Source: Panacagrimonas sp965216845 (GTDB taxonomy: Bacteria > Pseudomonadota > Gammaproteobacteria > Nevskiales > Nevskiaceae). Taken from it: 64,000 bases of DNA. Below the pieces are notes generated by a model. The model saw only the letters and a list, made by a program, of their open reading frames with translations, was not told where the DNA came from and did not search any database. Made by a program: the position numbers and the translations under genes. The DNA is taken from contig OZ244200.1 of the NCBI GenBank assembly GCA_965216845.1, positions 3,047,644 to 3,111,643 on the forward strand, written 5' to 3'. Each line of letters begins with the position of its first letter. Within the stretch, counting starts at the first letter, position 1. Below are positions 35,461 through 44,246 of this stretch, piece after piece.

Positions 35461-35509
35461 GAAGAAAAAGCTTTCGTCCACGGGTCCGGCCATGGCCGGA
35501 CCCGTGGAC
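35461..35509 (-). terminator. Intrinsic terminator with a 34-bp perfect palindrome
   Basis: Bases 35476-35509 are a perfect 34-bp palindrome (arms starting GTCCACGGGTCC). On the minus strand it is followed by GAAAGCTTTTTCTTC, a T-rich tract. It ends the transcript of the lipoprotein gene at 35544 and precedes the RND gene. Confidence 0.8.
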
Positions 35510-35543
35510 CGTATCCAAGGTTTGATGCCACTGTCTGCGGCAA

Positions 35544-36305
35544 TCAGCCGTCGCTGACACAGATCTCGAACAGCCGCAAGCCATTGAGCACTTGCAGGCC
35601 GCCGCCGAAATCCAGACGCACTTCATCAAACTCCTTGGAAAACTGCGCGCCAACGGTCCGTGGTCCGGGGTTGGCTGGCGTAGTCAGGACCGAAGGTAGA
35701 TCGAGCAGGCTCAACACGGCGAACACCTGGCCATTTGGACTGGCCGACGGATCGGTCGACTCCTGTTCCTGCCCATCCAGAAGGGTCGTGACGGTGATTT
35801 CCTGGTTCAGTCCGATGGTCAGCGGTATGGCGTCCTCTTCGCCGGCCACGAAAACCGCGACCCGGCTGTCGGGCGGGTGCGTGCGTGCCGAATCGAATAC
35901 CGAGAGGAAGGCCGTGCCGGTCACCGCAACGGGCACGTTGAGTGTGGCAAAGTTGGTCGGGTCGTCGTCAACCGCAGCCTCGGCGTCCATCACCGTACAC
36001 CCCACGCACACACCACTGAGGCCCGTCCTCACCAGGCCTCGAGGCGCACGCAGCGGTTCGAAGGCGTTGCCGGGCGCGCATTGCTGGGGCGCGCTGGCAA
36101 AACCAGCGCCGCCGCCGTTGGGTGTGTCCGGGTCGGAGCAGCCAACCGCCAGCGTCGCCGCCAGCAAACCGGCCGCACCGGCCATTCTCCAGGCTTTCGC
36201 CGGCCGTGCTGCGTGACCTGCATGGATGCCCGCATGACGCATGTTTTGTTCAGCGCTGGATGGCGCGCTGCGCCATGGATTCAGTTTCTCGATGTTGTCA
36301 TTCAT
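35544..36305 (-). CDS. Putative lipoprotein of undescribed family, copy 1
   Basis: A 253-residue protein with an N-terminal hydrophobic segment (about 42-55) and lipobox LAVGC at its end. The N-terminal extension before it is long (about 40 residues), so an internal start is possible. The mature part is beta-rich: QCAPGNAFEPLRAPRGLV, CVGC, AAVDDDPTNFATLNV, EFDEVRLDFGGGLQVLNGLRLFEIC. This reminds me of discoidin-like or adhesin beta-sandwich domains, but I cannot name the family. Conserved Cys pairs suggest disulfides. It lies 15 bp after the DUF1302 gene. A paralog with the same key features sits at 40903 after the second DUF1302 gene. Confidence 0.7.
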   Translation of the reverse strand: MNDNIEKLNPWRSAPSSAEQNMRHAGIHAGHAARPAKAWRMAGAAGLLAATLAVGCSDPDTPNGGGAGFASAPQQCAPGNAFEPLRAPRGLVRTGLSGVCVGCTVMDAEAAVDDDPTNFATLNVPVAVTGTAFLSVFDSARTHPPDSRVAVFVAGEEDAIPLTIGLNQEITVTTLLDGQEQESTDPSASPNGQVFAVLSLLDLPSVLTTPANPGPRTVGAQFSKEFDEVRLDFGGGLQVLNGLRLFEICVSDG

Positions 36306-36320
36306 GATCTCTCCCCCCGG

Positions 36321-38897
36321 TCAGAACTGGTACTTGACGTAGAAGCCCAGGTTGTCCCGGTCTGCCGTCAGATTGTTTTCGCCGGCGCCGGCAATCATGT
36401 TGTAGACCACGTTGAAGGTCAGCGCCTTTTCATAGCGGAACTCCAGGATCGAGGTCAGCTGATAACGGCCTTCGATGAAGTTGAACAGCGGAGCCGGCGA
36501 ATTGCCATAGACGTCGTGCTGCCAGAGCAGCAGCGGCTGGATGCTGATGGACGGCAGCACCGACTCGTAGAGGATGCGCGAAACCACGCGGTAGCCGGTC
36601 GAAAAGCTATCGGCAAAGGCATCTCTCGGCGCCTGGAAGGGGTTGAACCGGATGCCGTCCGGGCCAATGGTGCAGGCGATGTTGGTGGAGCAAGCCAGTT
36701 GCGAGCCGTCCGCACCGCTGCCGTCGGCGCCAGCCGAGGCATGGGTATAGGCGGTCAGCGGACCTTCCAGTTGCAACTCGTTGAAGGACGGCATGTTCAG
36801 CACGTGCGTCGCCGCCAGTTCGTAGACCATCAACACCTGGTCGGCGCCGATCAGCTTGGACGGCCAGTCGGACATGCTGTACAGGCGGGTTGCACCCAGG
36901 GTGTACTGCGCAACGTCGAACTCCTCCCAGCCGCGGATGTGGCTGTTGGGCGCCGGATCGTCACCGAGTGTGCCACCGCGATACGGTACCAGGAAGCTGG
37001 GGAACGAGCGCGCCGTGGACGGTACGCCGGCGAGCAGCAGGAAGCTGGTGTCATTGAAATAGGGAACGCCGTCGCCGTCGGTGGCGTCGCTGCCTTCGTA
37101 GACGAAATACTGGCCGGTGACGTTCTGGCCATTGCCACCCGGCGTGCCTTCGCTGTCCTCGGCGAAGCCCACCGCCGCCACGGTGCCGTCGCAGCCATCG
37201 TCGGGGCCGTTACAGTGTCCGAGCGTTGGTTGCAGCGCGGCAAACAGCACATCCACCAGCGCCACTTGCAGCGGCTGATCGGGCCGGTAGGCGACCTCAC
37301 CCTGGAAGGAGTAGTCGCCGTAAGTGGTATTGAAGCTGAGGCCGAACATCTTCAGATCTTCAGGGTAGGTGAGCTGGATCTCGGCCGTGTCCAGCGGAAT
37401 GATCTCGCTCTCCGGTCGGCCCGGCTGCGGAAGCAGCAGATTCGCCACCCCGGTGACGGCATCCAGCGGCGTGCCGTCGACCCCCAGAGTATTGGCCACC
37501 TCCGGTCGCGCGGTCACCAGCCCCGCCAGGTCGGTGGCCGCCTGCAGAACGCCTCGCGGATAGCTGCTGTTCACCACCAGGTGCAGATTGGGGCACAGGG
37601 TCAGAATGTCAAAGGTGTTGTTGGCATTGCGACCCTGGGTATTGCCTGCCGCGCGCTGACAGCTCGCGTTGGTCGCGAAAGCATCCACATACGGCAGCTT
37701 GGAGTGGTAGTTCATGAAATAGAAGCCCAGCTCGGTGCCGTAGTTGAGCCAGTCGGCGTAGTACTTCAGGCTGAAGCCGTACTCGCCGCCGTTGCGGGCC
37801 TCGTCATCGCGTCTGCGGCCGACCGACAGCGTGGTCTTCGACACCAGACCAAACGGATTGGCGATGGCGGTGCCGAGTTGATTGAGATCGTCCGGCGCCT
37901 GTCCGAAGCTGGCGTTGAGACGATCAGAGCCCAGGTTGTCGGTCCCTGCATCGATGAACGAGAAAAAGCTTCCGGGGGGCGGGATCTCCACCGGCTGCCA
38001 ATTGAACACGTAGTGGGCCTGCAGACTGACGCCACCGCCCAGGTAGGTGGAAATGTTGGCCATATTGACCGGGACAAACAGATCCTCCAGCAGCGCGTTG
38101 CCGAGCCGGAAGATGTTGTTGGCGTTCACCGGATTGGCCTGGGTCAGGCTGTTGATGACCGCGGCGGTGCTTTCGCCCCAGTTCACCACCTGTTTGCCGA
38201 CGCGAAGGGTGATGTCCTGATCAACCACCGGCAGCGTAAAGGGCACGGTCAGATGCAGGTCGAGCAGATCATAGAACAGGTATTCGTCCGCGATGCGGTC
38301 GCCACGCTTCTGGCGCACCACGGCGCCGCGACCGAGCACCTCGTCATAATAGCGGTTGCCGAAAGGGTCGCCGCGCGTGAGCACCTCGTCGAAGTTCTCC
38401 GGGGTGACCTTGTTCGGGTGGTATTCGTCGAAATCGTAGTTGACCGGGTCGTAGACACCCCGACCGCGCACGAACAGCTCCCACTCGCCGTACTCCCACT
38501 GATCGAAGAAACGGAACTTGACGTCCGTGTTCAGAACGATCGGCGCCTGAACGATATCGCCCTTGTCGTAGTTGAGGTTGCCGTTGTCAAAATTCATCGA
38601 CGACTGACCCGGTGCGTCGCGCAGGCGCGCGGCCGGCCAGTCCTGATCGCGGATAACACCCTGGCAGAGCTGAAAGACGCCGGTGCAGACGTCAGGATTG
38701 AGGTTGGATTTGCCAACCAGGTAGTCCGCGCGGTCATGCAGACGCCACTGTGCCCCCGCAGTAAAGCTGTTGTTCAGGATCGCCGAAATGTCCTGCCCGA
38801 ACACGCCAAAGTCCAACTCCCGCGCCGAAGCGCTGGTACTCACCGCAAGTGTGAGTGCCGCTGCGGCGGCGACTCTCCCCGTCCTCTTCATCGTCAT
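36321..38897 (-). CDS. DUF1302 family outer-membrane beta-barrel protein, copy 1
   Basis: An 858-residue exported protein with a signal peptide ending in STSASA (about residue 25). The DUF1302 body is rich in amphipathic strands and aromatic residues, e.g. VLRVGKQVVNWGES-type segments (here ITLRVGKQVVNWGES), and the last residue is Phe (FYVKYQF), the classical outer-membrane barrel C-terminus. DUF1302 proteins are thought to be outer-membrane channels found next to DUF1329 and RND genes. The ribosome-binding site is GGAG 8 bp before ATG. Copy 2 at 41602 is very similar, with long near-identical DNA stretches in the 3-prime half. Function probably transport of a hydrophobic compound; not proven. 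Confidence 0.85.
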   Translation of the reverse strand: MTMKRTGRVAAAAALTLAVSTSASARELDFGVFGQDISAILNNSFTAGAQWRLHDRADYLVGKSNLNPDVCTGVFQLCQGVIRDQDWPAARLRDAPGQSSMNFDNGNLNYDKGDIVQAPIVLNTDVKFRFFDQWEYGEWELFVRGRGVYDPVNYDFDEYHPNKVTPENFDEVLTRGDPFGNRYYDEVLGRGAVVRQKRGDRIADEYLFYDLLDLHLTVPFTLPVVDQDITLRVGKQVVNWGESTAAVINSLTQANPVNANNIFRLGNALLEDLFVPVNMANISTYLGGGVSLQAHYVFNWQPVEIPPPGSFFSFIDAGTDNLGSDRLNASFGQAPDDLNQLGTAIANPFGLVSKTTLSVGRRRDDEARNGGEYGFSLKYYADWLNYGTELGFYFMNYHSKLPYVDAFATNASCQRAAGNTQGRNANNTFDILTLCPNLHLVVNSSYPRGVLQAATDLAGLVTARPEVANTLGVDGTPLDAVTGVANLLLPQPGRPESEIIPLDTAEIQLTYPEDLKMFGLSFNTTYGDYSFQGEVAYRPDQPLQVALVDVLFAALQPTLGHCNGPDDGCDGTVAAVGFAEDSEGTPGGNGQNVTGQYFVYEGSDATDGDGVPYFNDTSFLLLAGVPSTARSFPSFLVPYRGGTLGDDPAPNSHIRGWEEFDVAQYTLGATRLYSMSDWPSKLIGADQVLMVYELAATHVLNMPSFNELQLEGPLTAYTHASAGADGSGADGSQLACSTNIACTIGPDGIRFNPFQAPRDAFADSFSTGYRVVSRILYESVLPSISIQPLLLWQHDVYGNSPAPLFNFIEGRYQLTSILEFRYEKALTFNVVYNMIAGAGENNLTADRDNLGFYVKYQF

Positions 38898-39015
38898 CGT
38901 TGTGTCTCCTCTCCTCGAACGCCCGACTGATTATCGATCTGGTGTGCGCTGTGTCTGCCGCGCAATCAGGTAAACCAAGCTTCGGGATCCTCATCCTGGA
39001 AGCCTCGATCATTGA

Positions 39016-39050
39016 CTGCCCGCCCGCGGCGGCATCTCGCGGGCGGGCAG
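39016..39050 (-). terminator. 13-bp hairpin after the DUF1329 gene
   Basis: CTGCCCGCCCGCG (39016-39028) and CGCGGGCGGGCAG (39038-39050) form a perfect stem with a 9-nt loop, 34 bp beyond the DUF1329 stop. There is no long T run downstream on the minus strand, so it may attenuate rather than fully end transcription into the DUF1302 gene. Confidence 0.6.
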
Positions 39051-39083
39051 GTTGTGTAATGGAGCGGGAGTCTCCCGCTTTGT

Positions 39084-40445
39084 TTATTTCGCCGCGCGGC
39101 GCTGAATGGCCGAAGGCTCGAAATAGCCATCCGGGAAATCCAGGGTGCCGTCAGGCGACTGATCCTCGTTCTGCATCGCGGTGACGAAGTAGCGTCCGCT
39201 GTTGAAGTGGTAAATCACTTCGGGGATCGTCGTGCTCGCCATTACGTTGGAACCGTAGAGCAGGTGTCCTTCCTGAAGCTGCATCAGCTGACCCTGGTGA
39301 TCGTAGTTGTCACGCGCAACGATGTTCCAGGTGTCCTCGTCGAGGTAGAAACGAATCTTGCCGAAGGTGTGACGCAGGTCGGGCCGGTTTTCCGCTTCCA
39401 CCACCCAGACGCGGTGCAGCTCATAACGCGGCAGCTCCGGATTGACGTGGCGAGGGCGCGCGATATCGGCGTATTTGATCTTGTTGCCGGCGATGCGATA
39501 GGAGTTGTAGGGAATGTACAGTTCCTTGCGTCCGACCAACTTCCATGTATAGCGCTCGAGCACGCCGTTGAACATGTCAACCTGATCGTAGAACTGGTGA
39601 CCGTCGGTGCCCTCATAGGGGTTGTCACAGCAAACCGCCGGCGCGCGCCGGATGCGCTTGAGCGCCGGCGAGTACAGCCATGCCGCGCGCCCCTCCGGTC
39701 CGGTGCCCGCCTTTTCGTGCGCGAGGATGAAGGTTCCGGCCAGCCGCGGCGGATTGACGATCTCCGAAGCGTATTTGATCGAAATCACGCCCGGCTTGAG
39801 TTCCAGCGCTGGTTCGATCTCGATGTTGTTGTAGTAGAACCTGACGTCCTCGACGATCTTGGTCAGCGAGTATTCGCCATCCAGCTGCACGATCATCTGG
39901 TTGTTGAAGCGCCGGAAGGTAGAGCCGCGGAACTTGGTCTTGTGATTCCAGATGGGTTCAGCGCCGGACTGCGGAATCGGGAAAGGGTAACCGAGAAAGG
40001 CGTTGCGCGGCTTGTCCACGGTGTCGAGTACCGCGGTGGAGGCGTTCTTGATCGATCCGTCGAGGATCTCCTTGGGCATGTTGGCAATGCGGTGGCTCGG
40101 ATAGACATTCATCCGGTAAGAGTCCGGATAACGCTTGAGCAGCTCCTTGTGCCCCTCGGTGAGCTTGTCGGCGTACTTGCCCACGTTCTCCCCGGTGATC
40201 GCGAACAGCGGCTCTTCGGCGTCCAGGTCCGGATAGCTCGGCCAGAAACCCTTGAGCGGACCCTCTTTCGGCCGCGGCGCCCATTCCGGAATCGAGCCAT
40301 CTTCATTGCCGGCGTGGATCGCGCCGACCGGCGTCAGCTCCTTGCCGAGTTTCGCGACCTCCTCCGGTGGCGCCTTGGCGGCAACGGGCAGTACCACTGC
40401 AGCAAGTAACGCTGCACACAGCACGGATCTGTTTTGAATTTGCAC
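39084..40445 (-). CDS. DUF1329 family periplasmic protein
   Basis: A 453-residue exported protein. The GTG at 40445 is preceded at the right distance by AAGGAG and opens a signal peptide (NRSVLCAALLAAVVLPVAAKA). DUF1329 features include LTPVGAIHAGNEDGSIPEW near the mature N-terminus, GTGPEGRAAWLYSPALKRIRR, and the aromatic C-terminal part. The fold is thought to resemble LolA/LolB lipoprotein carriers, consistent with chaperoning a hydrophobic ligand between the RND transporter and the DUF1302 barrel (inference). An upstream in-frame TTG lies inside the operator at 40495-40512 and is unlikely as start. Confidence 0.85.
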   Translation of the reverse strand: MQIQNRSVLCAALLAAVVLPVAAKAPPEEVAKLGKELTPVGAIHAGNEDGSIPEWAPRPKEGPLKGFWPSYPDLDAEEPLFAITGENVGKYADKLTEGHKELLKRYPDSYRMNVYPSHRIANMPKEILDGSIKNASTAVLDTVDKPRNAFLGYPFPIPQSGAEPIWNHKTKFRGSTFRRFNNQMIVQLDGEYSLTKIVEDVRFYYNNIEIEPALELKPGVISIKYASEIVNPPRLAGTFILAHEKAGTGPEGRAAWLYSPALKRIRRAPAVCCDNPYEGTDGHQFYDQVDMFNGVLERYTWKLVGRKELYIPYNSYRIAGNKIKYADIARPRHVNPELPRYELHRVWVVEAENRPDLRHTFGKIRFYLDEDTWNIVARDNYDHQGQLMQLQEGHLLYGSNVMASTTIPEVIYHFNSGRYFVTAMQNEDQSPDGTLDFPDGYFEPSAIQRRAAK

Positions 40446-40902
40446 CTTCTGCTCCTTATCTGGGTGGTTCTCGATTCTATTGTCTTCAACCGATCTACCA
40501 AACAATTGGTAGGTGACGTCAAGCTAACACGCTGCTACGGGCGGCGCAAGGATTGACTGACTGGCCAACCGTTGAAACACGAGCCGATAGGCAGGTGGGA
40601 AAAGCTAGCAGATCAGCGCCAATTCGGCACCCATTGCCGCCACAGAATCCGACCTGGAGCTGGCCAGAGCCCCGCTGCAGAGAAGCTCGAACGAGGCGCT
40701 GGGTATTTGCCGAAACCGGCATCGAATCCAGCGCCAGAAGAAATTTCGTTCCGCTACGCCGCCGCGACACTTGTCATCCGCACGGCCCGGCGCCGCGCCG
40801 GCTTTGCCTGCCGGGGCGCACGCACTGCTGCCGGCGACCATCGCGCAGATCGTCAGGAACCAGCGCGATGTCTTGTTTTTCGTACTCGCGCGCTTCAGCG
40901 CG
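40446..40902. promoter_or_regulatory. DUF1329 promoter region with 18-bp palindrome
   Basis: CTACCAA-acaa-TTGGTAG at 40495-40512 is a perfect inverted repeat (7-bp arms) 50 bp upstream of the DUF1329 start: a probable repressor or activator site. The remaining 390 bp to the second lipoprotein gene hold no supported gene. A GCGCGCT/AGCGCGC stem at 40888-40903 touches the lipoprotein stop. Confidence 0.55.
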
Positions 40903-41598
40903 CTACGCGTCGATGCAAAGGCTGAACACGCGCAAGCTGTTGAGCAGGTTCACCGCACCGCCGAAATCCAGACGTACCTCGTCGAACGCCTGCTCCGTCA
41001 CCAGCCCGATGAAACGGGGTTCAGCCTGTGGCGTACCGGGTAACAGAATCGGAGCTTCGAGAATCTGTAGCGCCAGCGCCGGGCTGTCGTTGGTAGGGCT
41101 TGTGGAATCCTGTTCCACGCCGTTGAGAAACGTGGTGATTGTAGTCTGTTGGCCGACCGCGACCGTCAGCGGGATGGCGGCCTGGTCATCGCCGCCCACC
41201 AGGAAGCCGACGCGTCTGCCCGGCGAGGTGACGCCGGCGCTGTCGAACACCGAGACAAAGGTACTGCCGGCAAGTCCAGCTCCGACCTGCAGGGTTGCGA
41301 AACTTTCCGGGTCGGCGTCGACCACCGCTTCGGCATCTACCACTCTGCAGGCGACGCAGCCGCCGGAGATGCCGGAATCGAGTACCGCCCGCGGCGCCTG
41401 CAGCGGCGCGAAGGCATTGCCGGGTGCGCAGGCTTCTGGCGCACTCATGACCGAGCCGGCGCCGTGGGTGGAATCGGCCGGATCGCTGCAGGCGCTCAGG
41501 CTGGCGCCGGCAAGCACTGCGGCCAAGGTGTAGCCGATCACCCTGCGCGCGCTTTTGCGCGCGGGTTTCATCACGCTCAAGGGAGTGGAGACGTTCAT
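40903..41598 (-). CDS. Putative lipoprotein of undescribed family, copy 2
   Basis: A 231-residue paralog of the lipoprotein at 35544. The signal peptide ends in the lipobox LSAC (Cys about residue 37). Conserved features shared with copy 1 are CAPGNAF, the pair GGCVAC, VDADPESFATLQV, FVSVFDSAG, and the end FDEVRLDFGGAVNLLNSLRVFSLCI. The N-terminal extension before the signal peptide differs. The ATG at 41598 is 3 bp after the DUF1302 stop with no clear ribosome-binding site, so translation is probably coupled; ATG 41571 is an alternative. Family not recognised; function probably linked to the barrel protein encoded just upstream. Confidence 0.7.
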   Translation of the reverse strand: MNVSTPLSVMKPARKSARRVIGYTLAAVLAGASLSACSDPADSTHGAGSVMSAPEACAPGNAFAPLQAPRAVLDSGISGGCVACRVVDAEAVVDADPESFATLQVGAGLAGSTFVSVFDSAGVTSPGRRVGFLVGGDDQAAIPLTVAVGQQTTITTFLNGVEQDSTSPTNDSPALALQILEAPILLPGTPQAEPRFIGLVTEQAFDEVRLDFGGAVNLLNSLRVFSLCIDA

Positions 41599-41601
41599 GG
41601 C

Positions 41602-44154
41602 TTAGAATTGGTATTTGAGGTAGAAGCCGAGATTGTCGCGGTCGGCCAGCAGGTTGTTGGTGCCGGCGCCGGCGTAGAGGTTGTAGACCACATTGAAGCT
41701 GAGCGCCTTTTCATAGCGGAACTCCAGGATCGAGGTCAGCGAGTAACGACCTTCGATGAAATTGAACAGCGGAGCCGGCGAATTGCCATAGACGTCGTGC
41801 TGCCAGAGCAGCAGCGGCGCGATGCTGATGGACGGCAGCACCGACTCGTAGAGGATTCGCGCGACCACGCGGTAGCCGGTCGAAAAACCATGCGCAAACG
41901 CATCCCGCGGTGCCTGGAAGGGGTTGAATCGGATGCCGTCCGGGCCGATGGTGCAGGCCACATTGGTCGAGCAAGCCAGTTGCGAGCCGTCCGCACCGCT
42001 GCCTTCGGCGCCAGCCGAGGCATGAGTATAGGCGGTCAGTGGACCTTCCAGTTGCAACTCGTTGAAGGACGGCATGTTCAGCACGTGCGTCGCCGCCAGC
42101 TCGTAGGCCATCAGCACCTGGTCGGCGCCGATCAGCTTGGACGGCCAGTCGGACACGCTGTACAGGCGGGTTGCACCCAGGGTGTACTGCATGACGTCGA
42201 ACTCCTCCCAGCCGCGGACGCGGCTGTTGGGCGCCGGGTCGTCGCCCAGGCTGCCGCCGCGATAAGGGACGATGAAGTTCGGAAACGAGCGCGCCGAGCT
42301 GGGAACGCCGGCCAGCAACAGGAAGCTGGTATCGTCGAAGTACACGTTGCCATCGGCATCGACGGCGTCGCTGCGGTCGTAGATGAAGAACTGCCCGGTG
42401 GTGTTCTGCCCGTTGCCGCCGGGCGTGCCGGTGCTGTCCAGCCCGAAGGATACGGCAGCCGCCGTTCCGAAACAGCCGTCGCCTGGGTCGTTGCAATGCC
42501 CCAGCGTGGGCGCCATGGCGGCGAAGCCCAGATCCACCAGCGACACCTGCAGCGGCAGGTCGGGCCGATAGGCAAGCTCACCCTGGAAGGAGTAGTCGCC
42601 ATAGGTGGTGTTGAAGCTCAGGCCGAACATCTTGAGATCTTCGGGGTAGGTCAGCTGCGCGTCCGCGGTGTCGAAGGGAATGATCTCGCTGAGCGGCCTG
42701 CCCGGTTGAAACACCAGAATGTTGGCCAGGCCGGTGACCACGTCCAGCGGGGTGCCGTCGATGCCGATATCCGCCGCCAATTCGGGGCGGGCGGCTATGA
42801 TTTGCACCGCGTCCACCAACGCCTGGGTGACGCCGGTGGGCTCCTCGACCAGAGCCAGGTTCGGGCACAGAGTCAGGATCTCGAAGGTATTGCGCGCATC
42901 GCGACCCTCCGGATTGCCCGCAGCACGCATGCAGCTGGCATTCGAGGCGTAGATGTCGACGTAGGGTAGCTTGGAGTGGTAGTTCGAGAAATAGAAACCC
43001 AGCTCGGTGCCGTAGTTCAGCCAGTCTGCGTAGTACTTGAGGCTGATGCCGTACTCGCCGCCGTCGCGCGCCCGCTCATCCGGCCTGCGGCCGATGGACA
43101 GTGTGGTGCGTGACACCAGCCCCAGGGGGTTGGCCAGCCGGGTCCCCAACTGTCCGAAATCATCCGGCGCCTGGCCAAAACCGCCGTTGAGGCGATCCTC
43201 ACCCAGGTTGTTGACTCCGGCGTCGAGGAAGGAATAGAAAGTGCCGGGTGCGGGGATGTCCACCGGCTGCCACTCGAAGGCGTAATGGGCCTGCAGGCTG
43301 ACACCGCCGCCCAGGTAGGTGGACAGGTTGGCCATGTTGACCGGGACGAACAAATCCTCCAGCAGCGCGTTACCGAGCCGGAAAACGTTGTTGGCGTTCA
43401 CCGGATTGGCCTGAGACAGACTGTTGATGATCGCCACGGTGCTTTCGCCCCAGTTCACCACCTGTTTGCCGACGCGAAGCACGACGTCCTGATCCACCAC
43501 CGGCAGAGTGAAGGGCACGGTCAGATGCAGGTCGAGCAGATCGTAGAACAGGTATTCGTCCGCGATGTCGTCGGCGCGCTTCTCGCGCACCACGGCGCCC
43601 TTGAGCAGGGTGGCGCCAAAATAGCGGTTGGCGAACGGGTCGCCGCGGATCAGCACCGATTCGAAGTTCTCCGGAGTGACCTTGTTCGGGTGAAATTCGT
43701 CGAAATCATAGTTGAGCGGATCGTAGACGCCACGACCGCGCACGAACAGCTCCATGTTCGAGAAGCGGAACTTGACGTCGGTGTTCATGACGAACGGCGC
43801 CTGCACGACGTCGCCCTTGTCATAATTGAGATTGCCGTCGTCAAAGTTCATCGAGGCTTGGCCCGGCGCGTCACGCAGGCGCGCCGCCGGGTAGCCCTGG
43901 CCGCGCGCAACGCCCTGACAGAGCTGGAAGACGCCGGCGCAGACATCCGGGTCGAGGTTGGACTTGCCGACCAGGTAGTCCGCGCGATCATGCAAACGCC
44001 ACTGCGCCCCCGCCGTGAGGCTGTTGTTCAGAATCGTTTCGACGTCCGTGCCGAAAAGGTCGAAGCTGAAATCCCGGGCCTGAGCGGCACCTGCGGACAG
44101 AAGCGCCGCCGTCGCGGCGATCCAAAGACCGACCCAAATTCCTGCGATTCGCAT
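41602..44154 (-). CDS. DUF1302 family outer-membrane beta-barrel protein, copy 2
   Basis: An 850-residue paralog of the protein at 36321 with signal peptide ending SAGAAQA and C-terminal FYLKYQF. Strand motifs (VLRVGKQVVNWGEST, SIGRRPDERARDGGEYG) match copy 1. The ATG at 44154 follows AGGAGAACAC. Compared with copy 1 it lacks a few residues after KFRFSN (shorter loop), and differs mostly in the first half. It is the first gene of the 44154-40903 unit, whose promoter must lie in the 92-bp gap to the hydrolase gene. Two barrels may accept different ligands or be differently expressed. Confidence 0.85.
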   Translation of the reverse strand: MRIAGIWVGLWIAATAALLSAGAAQARDFSFDLFGTDVETILNNSLTAGAQWRLHDRADYLVGKSNLDPDVCAGVFQLCQGVARGQGYPAARLRDAPGQASMNFDDGNLNYDKGDVVQAPFVMNTDVKFRFSNMELFVRGRGVYDPLNYDFDEFHPNKVTPENFESVLIRGDPFANRYFGATLLKGAVVREKRADDIADEYLFYDLLDLHLTVPFTLPVVDQDVVLRVGKQVVNWGESTVAIINSLSQANPVNANNVFRLGNALLEDLFVPVNMANLSTYLGGGVSLQAHYAFEWQPVDIPAPGTFYSFLDAGVNNLGEDRLNGGFGQAPDDFGQLGTRLANPLGLVSRTTLSIGRRPDERARDGGEYGISLKYYADWLNYGTELGFYFSNYHSKLPYVDIYASNASCMRAAGNPEGRDARNTFEILTLCPNLALVEEPTGVTQALVDAVQIIAARPELAADIGIDGTPLDVVTGLANILVFQPGRPLSEIIPFDTADAQLTYPEDLKMFGLSFNTTYGDYSFQGELAYRPDLPLQVSLVDLGFAAMAPTLGHCNDPGDGCFGTAAAVSFGLDSTGTPGGNGQNTTGQFFIYDRSDAVDADGNVYFDDTSFLLLAGVPSSARSFPNFIVPYRGGSLGDDPAPNSRVRGWEEFDVMQYTLGATRLYSVSDWPSKLIGADQVLMAYELAATHVLNMPSFNELQLEGPLTAYTHASAGAEGSGADGSQLACSTNVACTIGPDGIRFNPFQAPRDAFAHGFSTGYRVVARILYESVLPSISIAPLLLWQHDVYGNSPAPLFNFIEGRYSLTSILEFRYEKALSFNVVYNLYAGAGTNNLLADRDNLGFYLKYQF

Positions 44155-44246
44155 GTGTTCTCCTCACTGCTGCAGTTATTGATAGTGTTGTTTTTCTAAT
44201 CCACTGGCGCTCAGGCGCCGGGCGATACAGAGGCAGCCGGCTGTGT

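Larger units (their letters stand above)
35544..44154 (-). repeat. Duplicated lipoprotein-DUF1302 gene pair flanking a DUF1329 gene
   Basis: The pair 35544-38897 and the pair 40903-44154 are in the same orientation and order. Copy-to-copy similarity is very high in the DUF1302 3-prime half: for example the stretches around 36480-36540 and 41760-41820 are nearly base-identical. It is lower in the 5-prime part and in the lipoprotein genes. The unit distance is about 5.3 kb. Confidence 0.85.

Noticed and set aside
35877..38930. A 1017-codon open frame on the plus strand opposite the DUF1302 gene
   Set aside because: It is a GC-rich shadow of the DUF1302 gene, with biased composition and no domain; the minus-strand gene has signal peptide, ribosome-binding site and family motifs.
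40553..40902. Possible small gene between DUF1329 and the second lipoprotein gene
   Set aside because: Frames in this stretch overlap each other without ribosome-binding sites or motifs.
41149..42969. Long plus-strand frame opposite the second lipoprotein/DUF1302 genes
   Set aside because: Mirrors the shadow over copy 1; no independent support.
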